Origin: Maribacter dokdonensis DSW-8 | Lineage (GTDB): Bacteria; Bacteroidota; Bacteroidia; Flavobacteriales; Flavobacteriaceae | Direction of reading: 5' to 3' | Length of the DNA stretch: 64,000 bases | Assembly (NCBI RefSeq): GCF_001447995.1 | Contig: NZ_LDPE01000005.1 | Coordinates: forward strand, 62,001-126,000 | Shown here: in pieces, positions 17,313 to 29,193 of the stretch | Numbering within the stretch: the first letter of the stretch is position 1 | Layout of the letters: each line of letters begins with the position of its first letter | Made by a program: the position numbers and the translations under genes | Notes under the pieces: model-generated | What the model was told of the DNA's origin: nothing | Seen by the model: only the letters and a program-made list of their open reading frames with translations | Databases searched by the model: none

Positions 17313-17516
17313 TGTTTACAAAAAAACCTCTAAACAATACCAACTTAGGTTCTAAACGCTAAGGTCTGAGTATATTTATAATGTCGCGAAATCTTTGGGA
17401 TTTCGCTTGACACAAGAAAAAATAAAACCAAACAATAAGCTTTAGTTTCGTGTTGTAACGCAATGGGAATCGCTTCTCTAAAACCGCACTACGCTTAGTT
17501 AAACCGTTGGCAACAA
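17313..17516 (+). repeat. Cassette-boundary element E (attC-like)
   Basis: Inverse core region TGTTTACAA (17313-17321), complementary to the core that opens the same unit (9/11 over 17312-17322). Central hairpin GCGAAATC/GATTTCGC (17386-17393, 17399-17406) with loop TTTGG. A-tract AAGAAAAAATAAAA. Closing core GTTGGCAACAA (17506-17516). Its outer arms pair less well than in A-C; its right arm instead pairs with the left arm of element F. Confidence 0.7.
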
Positions 17517-17517
17517 T

Positions 17518-17922
17518 ATGAAAAAACTTATTATTCTTTGTTTATTATTAACTGGATTGACTTCCTGTGGGCAGGATTTGAAGTGTGCAGACTTTAAAAA
17601 CGGAACATTTATGACTCCGGGAATTTCAAATTTTCCGTACCAAGGAACAATTATTCGGAGCAATGGCAAGCAAATAGAGTGGTCTACTCAAAGTTCGGAC
17701 ACAACATATATCAACATCAAGTATTTGGACGACTGCAACTACGTAATGACCTACAATACGGAATTAAATGAATTAGACGAATTGGAAAGATTAATAAATG
17801 ATTCGGGTGGTGTTCAAGTAAAGGTTCTGGAAATAAAAGGAGACACTCTATTTTTTAATGGTCTTTTACAAAACGACACTCTTCGATTTGAACAGCCAGG
17901 CCTGATGATTAAACTGGAATAA
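17518..17922 (+). CDS. Hypothetical lipoprotein, cassette cargo
   Basis: A 134-residue lipoprotein (MKKLIILCLLLTGLTSCGQ, lipid Cys at 17). The mature part is small and beta-rich (CADFKNGTFMTPGISNFPYQ, QIEWSTQSSDTTYINIKYLDD), a build common in small secreted Bacteroidota proteins; I assign no function. The ATG begins 1 bp after the element E core region, leaving no room for a promoter, so expression must come from upstream. The core GTTGGCAA and the closing TTGCCAAC (17929-17936) are exact complements. Confidence 0.7.
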   Translation: MKKLIILCLLLTGLTSCGQDLKCADFKNGTFMTPGISNFPYQGTIIRSNGKQIEWSTQSSDTTYINIKYLDDCNYVMTYNTELNELDELERLINDSGGVQVKVLEIKGDTLFFNGLLQNDTLRFEQPGLMIKLE

Positions 17923-17928
17923 ATACTA

Positions 17929-18149
17929 TTGCCAACACAGCCTAAACGTAATGCGGACTTTAGGGCAAAACGAAAGGTCTGTGTATATTTATAAAGTCGC
18001 TAGATTGAAAATTACACCTGAGAGAAATATTCAAATTTAGTTTTGGAAAAAAGAAAATGGCAATTAAGCTAGGAGCTTTAGCCTCATGCGTAGACGGAAG
18101 ATAAGTACAAAAACACCTACTACTATTCATAAATTAACCGCATTACAAA
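17929..18149 (+). repeat. Cassette-boundary element F (degenerate attC-like)
   Basis: Inverse core TTGCCAAC (17929-17936), then GGTCTGTGTATATTTATAAA and AAGTCGC as in E, but the central hairpin has decayed. The right end GCATTACAAA (18140-18149) departs from the GTT core. The left arm (17938-17954) pairs with the right arm of element E at 13 of 17 positions, which is better than with its own right end. Confidence 0.6.
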
Positions 18150-18169
18150 TTCTAAGAACTTAAGAATTA

Positions 18170-18745
18170 ATGAAAAGGACATTAAATGATTTAACTAAAG
18201 AGGATTGGAATACACTTTTTCCGATAGCATTGGTGGACCATAATCCTGAATGGAAAAACATTTTTGAAAACGAGAAAAAACGGATTTTAGATAAGGTTGG
18301 TAATGAAAAGATTTTACGTATGGAGCATTTTGGGAGTTCATCAATTCCTTCGATAAAATCCAAACCATATATTGATATAATGATTGAAATACCTAAAGCA
18401 TATTTGTTTGATGAAAATTTAATTGAAGAATTTACGCAGTTGGGCTACGCTCATTTTAAAGTGCCAGCAAGAGAAGATATAGAGGAATATTCATCATTTG
18501 GAAAAGGATATAATCTGGACGGCAAAAAGGAACAAATTTTCCATATTCATATGTGCCCGAAAGATAATGTGATGTGGAAACAAATAGATTTTCGAGACTA
18601 TCTGAATACCAATAAAAAACGAGCGAAAGAGTACGAAAATCTGAAACTTGAGCTAGCCTCTAAATTTAAAAATGATAGAGGTTCTTATGTATTGGGAAAA
18701 ACCGATTTTATTAAAGAAACATTAGAGTTGATAGGGAACAACTAA
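18170..18745 (+). CDS. GrpB/UPF0157 family nucleotidyltransferase-like protein
   Basis: A 191-residue protein of the GrpB (UPF0157) family, which has a nucleotidyltransferase-type fold and poorly known function; relatives are fused to dephospho-CoA kinase or found in resistance contexts. The signature MEHFGSSSIPSIKSKPYIDI (family form HIGSTAVPGLxAKPIIDI) is clear at about residues 44-63, preceded by DHNPEWKNIFENEK. IFHIHMCP and the helical C-terminus with FRDYLNTN also fit. It is the last recognisable cargo of the array. Its closing inverse core is weak. Confidence 0.88.
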   Translation: MKRTLNDLTKEDWNTLFPIALVDHNPEWKNIFENEKKRILDKVGNEKILRMEHFGSSSIPSIKSKPYIDIMIEIPKAYLFDENLIEEFTQLGYAHFKVPAREDIEEYSSFGKGYNLDGKKEQIFHIHMCPKDNVMWKQIDFRDYLNTNKKRAKEYENLKLELASKFKNDRGSYVLGKTDFIKETLELIGNN

Positions 18746-18900
18746 GTGTGCAACGATCAATAAACTCTACGAAGGCAGGTTGAACTAAAATAAAATCCAT
18801 TCCGTATCAATGAAGTATACTCTAAACTTAAAGTAAACCTAGTTTAACTACTTACTTAATAAAGAAAAATAACTGTAAAGTCCATAAACTTAACTTATAA
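18746..18900 (+). other. Degenerate right end of the cassette array
   Basis: Directly after the GrpB-like gene, GTGCAACGATCAATAAACTCTAC (about 18749-18771) loosely resembles a left arm of the array elements, but no hairpin, A-tract or closing core follows. I read it as the eroded right border. Nothing else is seen up to the next gene. Confidence 0.35.
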
Positions 18901-19509
18901 ATGATACAATTCTTCTTAAGGCTCAAACATTGGCAACTCTTCATTGTAATGTTAGGTCTTCCCATAATATATCAATTGTACTTCATATTTGAAATTTTCG
19001 GAAGTCGTACACATCCAATGGAATTAGTAGGAGAAGAAGGTGTTACCCAAGTGCTTAATGAGCGTTATTTTCATTTTGATTTTTTACCTTATGTACTAAC
19101 CTTGTTTAGTCTAGTGTTTTTTGGTTGGTTTTGGTCAATAGCAATTGGACTTCAAAAAAACATACCTGTCGATATTGAAATGAAGGTTAAGAGGTTTAAA
19201 GCCTTTTTCATAATTCCATTGGTCTATACTATTGTTTTTATGATGTTTATAGGCGGTCTTTTTTCTGGGATGTTTACTTATGGTTTTTCAAATAGTACTT
19301 GGTTCTTAGTTATTATTCTGCCACTTCATTTATTTTCAATGTTCTGTATTTTCCATACTATATATTTCGTGGCTAAAACAATAAGAACCGCAGAGCTTCA
19401 AAGAGTTGTAACTTTTGGCGATTTCGCTGGAGAGTTTTTTCTGCTCTGGTTCTATATCATTGGCATTTGGATTATTCAACCAAAAGTAAATAGGTTAAAT
19501 CCTGAATAA
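18901..19509 (+). CDS. Hypothetical integral membrane protein
   Basis: A 202-residue protein with about five hydrophobic segments (near residues 12-32, 58-80, 98-122, 130-155 and 175-195), and so probably an inner-membrane protein. The C-terminal LLWFYIIGIWIIQPKVNRL resembles a tail I recall in small uncharacterised Bacteroidota membrane proteins. No enzymatic or transport motif is visible. It follows the array's right border and is not flanked by a second element, so it is more likely resident than cargo. Regulation unknown. Confidence 0.7.
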   Translation: MIQFFLRLKHWQLFIVMLGLPIIYQLYFIFEIFGSRTHPMELVGEEGVTQVLNERYFHFDFLPYVLTLFSLVFFGWFWSIAIGLQKNIPVDIEMKVKRFKAFFIIPLVYTIVFMMFIGGLFSGMFTYGFSNSTWFLVIILPLHLFSMFCIFHTIYFVAKTIRTAELQRVVTFGDFAGEFFLLWFYIIGIWIIQPKVNRLNPE

Positions 19510-19914
19510 CACAGCCTTGTATTATACGTCGGAATTCAAATTTCACATGGTTTTTTAGACTTTATTTTAAAGCTGTTGGGCTTTTCCATATGAGCGTAAA
19601 GTAACCAAATCAGCTAATACTAATTGGTCACTAATGTTCAGTGTTAGTAACTTATCTTTATGTTTTAGAAAAGTATATGCTATCCTTGACTGTTTTAAAC
19701 TTGCTTTTCGGTAAGCGGGATTATGGTATCACTGAATTGAAAATTAGAAGTGAACGAAACAATCAAAATTTGGCTTAGTAAAAAAATAATTTTAAATCAG
19801 CCTGTTAGGAATCTTGTGCAGTATTTTTGAAAACACTTGGATTGGAGATTGATAGCCATTATTCATATAAAATAAATAGTCTACTATTTTAACCAAGTAT
19901 GATTTTGGTACGGA
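19510..19914. other. Gene-free stretch of about 400 bp
   Basis: I see no coding region, terminator or array element here. An imperfect palindrome ACTAATGTTCAGTGTTAGT lies near 19630-19650. The sequence has the look of decayed coding DNA but nothing can be named. Confidence 0.4.
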
Positions 19915-20895
19915 ATGAAAAATAAAATGAAAAAGCATATTTTAATTTTAGCGGTATTACTATTTATTTCCTGCGCAGATAAATCAACACCAAAACAGAC
20001 TGTGCAACAGGTGAAAGCCAATGCTATAGAAGAAACCGCTATTGTGGTTCTTGGCAATGTTCAAGATGCCGGGTCGCCCCAAATTGCTTGTAAAAAAGAA
20101 TGCTGCGCTGATTTGTTTGAACATCCAGATTCTCAGAGAAGGGTGGTGTCATTAGGCTTGGTAGACGCTGAACATCATAAGTCCTACATGTTTGAAGCTA
20201 CCCCGGACATTGCCCAACAAATGAAAATGCTAACTCAATTTAATGCAAAGGGCACTAATGAGGTAGTAAACGGAATTTTCTTGACCCACGCACATATTGG
20301 TCATTACACAGGTTTAATGTATTTAGGTAAGGAGGCAATGGATGCCCGTGAAACTCCGGTCTATGTTATGCCTAAAATGGAAGATTTCCTTTTGAACAAT
20401 GGACCTTGGGATCAGCTTGTAAAAAGAAAAAATGTGCAACTGCATAAAATGGTTGAACAGGTTGCTATACAACTATCTGATAAAATAAGTGTAACTCCCA
20501 TAGTGGTACCACATAGAGATGAGTATTCAGAAACGGTGGGTTATCATATTAAGGGTCCAAATAAAAGTGCACTGTTTATTCCGGATATTGATAAATGGGA
20601 TAAGTGGGACAAGAATATTATTGAGGAAATACAAAAAGTAGATTATGCATTTTTAGACGCCACATTTTACAGTGGGAAAGAAATTAATAATAGAGATATT
20701 GGCGAAATTCCACATCCTCTTATCATTGAAAGTTTAGAGAAGTTTAAAGAGTTGACCGACATGGAAAAAAGCAAGATTGTTTTCATTCATTTTAACCATA
20801 CCAACCCGTTATTAAATCCGGAAAGCGAAGAAAGTAAATTTGTGCTTGAGCAAGGTTTTAAAATTGGAAGACTTAATGATGTTTTCAAGTTGTAG
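19915..20895 (+). CDS. PqqB-like metallo-beta-lactamase-fold lipoprotein
   Basis: A 326-residue lipoprotein (lipobox FISC near residue 20) with a metallo-beta-lactamase fold. The first strand region VVLGNVQDAGSPQIAC, then RRVVSLGLVD, resembles PqqB (QDGGAPHxxC..C...R..SSLGL). The metal motif appears as THAHIGHYTGL; further ligands may be in IVVPHRDEY and FIHFNHTNPLL. PqqB itself hydroxylates a tyrosine in PQQ biosynthesis, but no other pqq gene is near and this copy is secreted, so a hydrolase of unknown substrate is likelier. An alternative start at 19927 (MKKHILIL) would also suit the signal peptide. Confidence 0.8.
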   Translation: MKNKMKKHILILAVLLFISCADKSTPKQTVQQVKANAIEETAIVVLGNVQDAGSPQIACKKECCADLFEHPDSQRRVVSLGLVDAEHHKSYMFEATPDIAQQMKMLTQFNAKGTNEVVNGIFLTHAHIGHYTGLMYLGKEAMDARETPVYVMPKMEDFLLNNGPWDQLVKRKNVQLHKMVEQVAIQLSDKISVTPIVVPHRDEYSETVGYHIKGPNKSALFIPDIDKWDKWDKNIIEEIQKVDYAFLDATFYSGKEINNRDIGEIPHPLIIESLEKFKELTDMEKSKIVFIHFNHTNPLLNPESEESKFVLEQGFKIGRLNDVFKL

Positions 20896-21005
20896 TAGTA
20901 AATGATGATTTTGATATTTTCATTTAGAAGAAATTTTTAATAACTAATACACCTTTTAAAGTAAGTTAGTTTCTGTAAATTTTAGTTTATAAGTAATTTT
21001 AATCT

Positions 21006-22139
21006 ATGATCGATACTTTGGTTCTTCTTAGAAAACAATTACATGAAAATCCTGAGCTTTCAGGTAAGGAACATGAAACGGCAAATCGTATTGTTGAGTT
21101 TGTAAAAGGTTTCAATCCTACTCAAATCATTGAAGGTGTAGGAGGTACAGGGGTTGGCGTTGTTTATCAATTTGCAGAAAGTGGACCTACGGTTGTAATT
21201 AGGTGCGAGTTAGATGCTTTACCTATAGTTGAGGAAAATACATTTAATTACCGTTCTAAAAATAGTGGAGTTTCGCACAAATGTGGCCATGACGGTCATA
21301 TGACCATTGTTGCCGGTTTGGCGCCATGGTTGAAAGAAGCAACCTTTAAACGGGGTAAAGTAGTGCTGTTGTTTCAGCCTGCAGAGGAAACCGGTAAAGG
21401 CGCGGCAAACGTCATTGAAGATAGCAGGTTCAAAAACTTAACAATAGACTATGTATTTGCCTTACATAATTTACCAGGTAGTAAAATACATTCAATAACG
21501 GTAAAGTCGGGTTATTTTACGGCTACCGTACAAAGTATGAGTATTCGGTTTAAAGGAAAAAAAGCCCATGCTTCAGAGCCTGAAAATGGGGTGAATCCCG
21601 CATTGGCAGTTTCAGAGTTAATTAAAAGTATTGCCCACTTTTCAGAGCCAAATGCTCATAAAGAAAACTTTGCCTTGTGTACGCCCATTTATATGAATTT
21701 AGGGGAGAAAAACTATGGCATTTCCGCAGAAGATGCTGAAATCCATTACACCATACGTACATGGAGTGGTGAAAATATGACCCAGCTAGAAAATAAAATT
21801 AAAAAGGCGGTGAATGCCATTGCCCAATCGTACTCGCTTCAATATACTATAGAATGGTTTGAATATTTTCCGGCATCCAATAATGATGACACATGTGTTT
21901 CTTTGATTAAAAAAGTAGCGAAGCAAGAAAACCTTTATATAAACCAGCATGTAAATTCCTTGAAATTCGGAGAAGATTTCGGATGGTATTCCCAACAATA
22001 TAAAAGCGCTATTTTCGCTTTAGGGGCAGGTGAGGAGCATCCAGCATTGCACCATGCTAATTATGATTTTCCAGATGAATTAATAGCAACCGGCATACAA
22101 ATGTTTAAAGGGATGATAGCAGAGGTTTTGGATAAATAG
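21006..22139 (+). CDS. M20 family amidohydrolase/peptidase
   Basis: A 377-residue cytoplasmic metallohydrolase of the amidohydrolase subgroup of M20 (relatives: hippurate hydrolase, IAA-amino acid hydrolase, N-acetyl-diaminopimelate deacetylase). Motifs: RCELDALPIVEE, the metal site HKCGHDGHMTIVAGL, FQPAEETGKGA with the catalytic Glu pair, the dimerisation domain around residues 170-280, and the final His ligand in ALGAGEEHPALHHANYDF. The acyl-amino acid substrate is not evident. It ends 35 bp before the sulfatase gene, suggesting one transcript. Confidence 0.9.
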   Translation: MIDTLVLLRKQLHENPELSGKEHETANRIVEFVKGFNPTQIIEGVGGTGVGVVYQFAESGPTVVIRCELDALPIVEENTFNYRSKNSGVSHKCGHDGHMTIVAGLAPWLKEATFKRGKVVLLFQPAEETGKGAANVIEDSRFKNLTIDYVFALHNLPGSKIHSITVKSGYFTATVQSMSIRFKGKKAHASEPENGVNPALAVSELIKSIAHFSEPNAHKENFALCTPIYMNLGEKNYGISAEDAEIHYTIRTWSGENMTQLENKIKKAVNAIAQSYSLQYTIEWFEYFPASNNDDTCVSLIKKVAKQENLYINQHVNSLKFGEDFGWYSQQYKSAIFALGAGEEHPALHHANYDFPDELIATGIQMFKGMIAEVLDK

Positions 22140-22174
22140 GTATCTTTAAAACTACCAACACCAAACGATCCATC

Positions 22175-23728
22175 ATGAAATATGTAATTATAATTGCTAT
22201 TCTTCTTATATCGTGTAAAGAAGATAGTAAAACAGCCGCGCCCACAGAACAAAAACCTAATATTATTTATATTTTGGCCGATGATCTGGGCTATGCAGAA
22301 ATTGGTGTCTTTGGTCAAGAAAAAATTGAAACTCCTAATATAGATGCCTTGGCAAAACAAGGCATGATTTTTACACAGCATTATTCAAGTGCCCCGGTAT
22401 GTGCCCCGGCAAGGTATATGTTTCTTACAGGTAAACATGCGGGTAAGGCATTTATACGTGGTAATGATGAGTGGAACGATCGTGGTGATGTTTGGAACTA
22501 TAGGGCAATGGCTAAGGACTCAACTTTAGAAGGTCAACGACCGGTACCAAAGGGTACTAAAACCATTGCCAATTATTTGCAAGATAAGGGGTATAAAACC
22601 GCGTTAATTGGAAAGTGGGGCTTGGGGGCTCCACATACACATTCTATCCCTAATGAAATGGGTTTTGATTTTTTCTACGGATTCAATTGTCAGCGACAGG
22701 CGCATACCTATTATCCGCTGCATTTGTACAAAAACAGAAACCGTGTGCATTTGGCGAACGATACCATTGCGCCAAGTACACCTTTTCCAAAAGGATTAGA
22801 CCCAAAGAACCCAGAAAGTTATAAAGACTATACGCTTACCGATTACGCTCCAGACTTAATGTTTAAAGAGCTTACAGGCTTTGTAAATCAGCATAAGGAA
22901 AATCCGTTTTTCCTGTATTGGGCAACGCCAATACCCCATGTGGCGTTACAAGCACCACAGCGTTGGGTAGATTATTACAAAGAAAAGTACGGCGCAGAGG
23001 AGCCTTATTTATCCGGTAACGGTAATGGGTACTTTTCACATCAAAATCCACATGCTGCCTATGCGGCTATGGTGTCTTATTTTGACGAGAATGTGGGTAA
23101 ATTGGTACAACAATTAAAAGACGAGGGTATATATGAAAACACTTTGATTGTTTTCACTTCGGATAACGGTCCAAGCTACGCTGGTGGTGCAGATCCAACA
23201 TTTTTTGAAAGCGCAAAACCTTTTGACGGGGAATATGGGAAAGGCAAAGGGTTTGTCTATGAAGGCGGTATACGTGTGCCAACATTTTTTACTTGGCCTG
23301 GTAAAATCAAGCCTGGTACTACGAGCGATCATGCATCTGCCCATTATGATATGCTGGCAACATTTGCAGATATTATTGATTATGAAACACCAATAGATAC
23401 GGATGGCATTAGTTTTATGCCCACCTTATTGGGAGAAAAGGCACAAGCTGAGCATGAATTTATGTATTGGGAGTTTCCGGAATATGGCGGACAAATTGCC
23501 ATTAGAATAGGAGATTGGAAAGTAGTTCGGCAACATTTAAAAGATGATGAGCAGTCAACATTCGAACTTTATAATCTAAAAGATGACCCTACTGAAAAGA
23601 ACAATATAGCCGATAAGCATCCTGAAATTTTAGAACAAGCTGCAGCAATATTTAAAAGGGAACACACAAAACCCGAAACCGAACGTTTTCAAATACCTCT
23701 TTTAGAGAACGGATTGTTAAGCGAATAG
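22175..23728 (+). CDS. Sulfatase family S1 lipoprotein
   Basis: A 517-residue formylglycine-dependent sulfatase with a lipoprotein signal (lipobox LLISC, Cys near 14). The N-terminal metal site is IIYILADDLGYAEIG. The activation motif C-x-P-x-R occurs as VCAPARYMFLTGKH with Cys76, the residue converted to formylglycine. TALIGKWGLG and FTSDNGPSYAGGA supply further catalytic residues. The type suggests an exo- or endo-acting sulfatase on sulfated glycans such as algal galactans; the exact S1 subfamily is not determined. A matching maturation enzyme (27194-28327) and a beta-galactosidase lie downstream on the same strand. Confidence 0.94.
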   Translation: MKYVIIIAILLISCKEDSKTAAPTEQKPNIIYILADDLGYAEIGVFGQEKIETPNIDALAKQGMIFTQHYSSAPVCAPARYMFLTGKHAGKAFIRGNDEWNDRGDVWNYRAMAKDSTLEGQRPVPKGTKTIANYLQDKGYKTALIGKWGLGAPHTHSIPNEMGFDFFYGFNCQRQAHTYYPLHLYKNRNRVHLANDTIAPSTPFPKGLDPKNPESYKDYTLTDYAPDLMFKELTGFVNQHKENPFFLYWATPIPHVALQAPQRWVDYYKEKYGAEEPYLSGNGNGYFSHQNPHAAYAAMVSYFDENVGKLVQQLKDEGIYENTLIVFTSDNGPSYAGGADPTFFESAKPFDGEYGKGKGFVYEGGIRVPTFFTWPGKIKPGTTSDHASAHYDMLATFADIIDYETPIDTDGISFMPTLLGEKAQAEHEFMYWEFPEYGGQIAIRIGDWKVVRQHLKDDEQSTFELYNLKDDPTEKNNIADKHPEILEQAAAIFKREHTKPETERFQIPLLENGLLSE

Positions 23729-23949
23729 AAAACTGTCTTCAGAAATCTTACCATAAAATAAAACATCAATTTATATGCATTTTTAAATCCACAAGTTTAG
23801 TTGTATTTTGCAAGGATGGAATTTAATGTAGTACATAATTATGTGTGTATTAAAATGTGAATTTCATTGATTGAAATCGGTATAAATGCGAAATCTTTAT
23901 TATATGAGTGATTTTGCAAATATTGAAACTAACAAACTTGAACAACTAA

Positions 23950-27144
<3,195 letters not shown>

Positions 27145-27193
27145 AATCTTATTATTGATCAGAATTTTAAATAGTAGAAAGTATATTTAGACC

Positions 27194-28327
27194 ATGAAGA
27201 AAAGCATGCATTATGTAGCCTTGATTCTTTTTGGTGTGTTGATGGTCAATTGTAAGTCGGAAGCCAAGAAAGACAGAATACCGCAAGAAGAAAAAATCGA
27301 GATTGAAAAGCCTACACCGGTAATAGATCATACGGTATTGAATGAAAAACCGGAAGGAGTAACTGCTCCTATAGGTATGGTTTGGGTGCCGGGCGCAGTT
27401 TTTAAACAAGGTGCTGTTAACAATGATAAAATAGCAATGGATCATGAAAAGCCGGCAATCGATGTAATGGTAGATGGCTTTTTTATGGACGTTACCGAAG
27501 TAACCAATGCACAATTTTCTGCATTTGTAAAAGCAACAGGCTATGTAACGGTCGCAGAAAGGGGAATTGATTGGGAAGAATTGAAAAAGCAAGTACCGGC
27601 AGGCACAGAAAAACCGCACGATTCCATATTGCAGCCTGGTTCATTGACTTTTAAAAAAGCAAAATCTTCAGTGCCTAATCTTTATGATTTTTCCCAGTGG
27701 TGGAATTGGACCATTGGCGCAGATTGGAAACACCCTAACGGACCAAAGAGTTCCATAAAGGGAAAAGATGATTACCCGGTGGTACAGGTTTCATACGAAG
27801 ATGCATTGGCCTATTGCGAATGGGCAAATAGGCGCTTGCCTACAGAGGCGGAATGGGAGCTGGCATCAAGAGCGGGCTCATATGGTACCATTTATAATTG
27901 GGGCGATGATGTATCCGTTCTGGCGGAAAAAGCGAATACGTGGGAAGGAGAATTTCCTGTTGAAAATACCATGGCAGATGGTTTTGAACTTAGGGCTCCC
28001 GTAAAATCATATCCGCCAAATGCATTGGGATTATATGATATGGCAGGTAATGTGTGGGAATGGACCAGTGATTGGTATAATACCGATTATTACAAAGAAG
28101 CTAAGTCTTATAATACGGTTTTGGTAAACCCCAAAGGAGCAGAAAGTCCGTACACACCAAATAACCCACTTGCAAAAGAAAGAGTGATCAAAGGAGGGTC
28201 ATTTTTGTGTAGTGCATCGTATTGCGCAAGTTACCGTGTATCTGCAAGAATGGGGTCCAGTATGGATTCCTCATTAGAGCATACAGGTTTTAGAACGGTT
28301 GCAACTGCTGAAATGCTGAAAGAATAG
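27194..28327 (+). CDS. Formylglycine-generating enzyme family lipoprotein
   Basis: A 377-residue SUMF1/FGE-family protein with a lipoprotein signal (lipobox LMVNC). It contains MVWVPGAVFKQGAVN, VTEVTNAQFSAFV, RLPTEAEWELASRAG, MAGNVWEWTSDWY and the C-terminal KGGSFLCSASYC. Cys339 and Cys344 have the five-residue spacing of the active-site cysteine pair of true formylglycine-generating enzymes, which bind copper and oxidise the sulfatase cysteine. Most family paralogues lack these cysteines, so this is probably a genuine sulfatase activator. As a lipoprotein it would act in the periplasm on exported sulfatase, which is noteworthy. Confidence 0.92.
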   Translation: MKKSMHYVALILFGVLMVNCKSEAKKDRIPQEEKIEIEKPTPVIDHTVLNEKPEGVTAPIGMVWVPGAVFKQGAVNNDKIAMDHEKPAIDVMVDGFFMDVTEVTNAQFSAFVKATGYVTVAERGIDWEELKKQVPAGTEKPHDSILQPGSLTFKKAKSSVPNLYDFSQWWNWTIGADWKHPNGPKSSIKGKDDYPVVQVSYEDALAYCEWANRRLPTEAEWELASRAGSYGTIYNWGDDVSVLAEKANTWEGEFPVENTMADGFELRAPVKSYPPNALGLYDMAGNVWEWTSDWYNTDYYKEAKSYNTVLVNPKGAESPYTPNNPLAKERVIKGGSFLCSASYCASYRVSARMGSSMDSSLEHTGFRTVATAEMLKE

Positions 28328-28340
28328 AAAAATACAGTTT

Positions 28341-29036
28341 TTAATCTAAGCAGTTTAACAGTTGATCAAGTTCAACAATTTTTGCACGGCTAATAGGTAT
28401 TTTCTTGTTTTGAATTTCGATGAATTCATGGTTATAGCGCTCAACCATTTTTAGGTTGACGATATAAGATTTGTGAATTCTTATGAACTTATCTGCCTCT
28501 AGTCTATCGTTAAAAGCGCTCATTGTAGATAAGATAACATAATTACGCTCTTCGGTTACCACCTTTACATAATCGCCCAGTGCCTCAACGTATAAAATTG
28601 CGTGCACGTTAAGTTCAACTTGCTTAAGGTTGTGCTTTACGACCAATTTGCTTTCCGGCTGTTTCTTTTTAGCAGATTTCACCTTATCTATGGCCTTGGT
28701 AATGGCAGCCTCAAACCGATCGGTGCTATAGGGTTTCAATAAAAAATCGGTTACATTAAAATCAAACGCTTCAAGCGCATACTTTTGATCATGGCTGGTA
28801 ATAATTACCTGGGGCTGTATGGTTAGTCCAGATAAAAACTCAAAACCGTTCATGTCCGGCATTTCAATATCAAGAAATAATAAATCAATTTTTGACTTAT
28901 TTATTTCCTTTAAAGTTTCCGCATTGGCGCTGGCAGCGTGTATTAATTTTAAATGCTTACTTTTTGCAATAATTTGTTCTAGAAGCTTCCTTTGGGTAAT
29001 GGAATCCTCTATAATAGCACAGTTAAAGGTCTTCAT
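28341..29036 (-). CDS. LytTR response regulator
   Basis: A 231-residue response regulator: receiver domain (about 1-120) with acidic residues IIEDS, phospho-acceptor Asp56 in LFLDIEMPDMNG and Lys in LLKPYS; then a lysine-rich linker and a LytTR DNA-binding domain (about 135-231) with YVEALGDYVKV and FIRIHKSYIVNL. The partner kinase is not adjacent. It converges on the FGE gene with only 13 bp between stop codons, so it is transcribed separately from the glycan block, though a regulatory link is possible. Confidence 0.93.
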   Translation of the reverse strand: MKTFNCAIIEDSITQRKLLEQIIAKSKHLKLIHAASANAETLKEINKSKIDLLFLDIEMPDMNGFEFLSGLTIQPQVIITSHDQKYALEAFDFNVTDFLLKPYSTDRFEAAITKAIDKVKSAKKKQPESKLVVKHNLKQVELNVHAILYVEALGDYVKVVTEERNYVILSTMSAFNDRLEADKFIRIHKSYIVNLKMVERYNHEFIEIQNKKIPISRAKIVELDQLLNCLD

Positions 29037-29193
29037 TCAATAATCATAAAAGTTCTACGATACTTACGTTAAGAATGGGGGAAGGTTCATTTTTCTAAAG
29101 ATTAATATTAATTTAAACTTGGAAAAACAGCCGAAAAATAGTGAATACTTATCTTCATTGCTAATAATCGTATAAAAACTTTTGATAACTATA

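Larger units (their letters stand above)
11905..18790 (+). mobile_element. Integron-cassette-like array of seven cargo units without integrase
   Basis: Seven units, all genes on the plus strand, are separated by six related 160-220 bp elements (A-F, listed separately). Each element begins with an inverse core (..YAAC) and ends with a core (GTT....). In units 1-6 the opening core is complementary to the closing inverse core of the same unit (17/18, 12/13, 13/15, 12/15, 9/11 and 8/8 positions). This is expected if units are excised as circles by site-specific recombination, as integron cassettes are. Elements A, B and C have 15-18 bp paired arms. Cargo genes start close behind the core, mostly without visible promoters, and are visibly more A/T-rich than tkt or lacZ. 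No tyrosine recombinase is in the window, so this may be an integrase-less cluster. Confidence 0.6.

Noticed and set aside
12852..18149. The regularly spaced repeats as a CRISPR array
   Set aside because: The repeats are 160-220 bp, diverge strongly, are 400-1800 bp apart and are separated by genes; no cas genes are present.
11905..18790. The array as a prophage, ICE or transposon
   Set aside because: No transposase, integrase, relaxase, phage structural gene or terminal repeat of the whole region was found; the repeated end logic is per gene unit.
22061..22381. A minus-strand ORF across the M20/sulfatase junction
   Set aside because: It lies antisense to two well-supported genes and has no family features.
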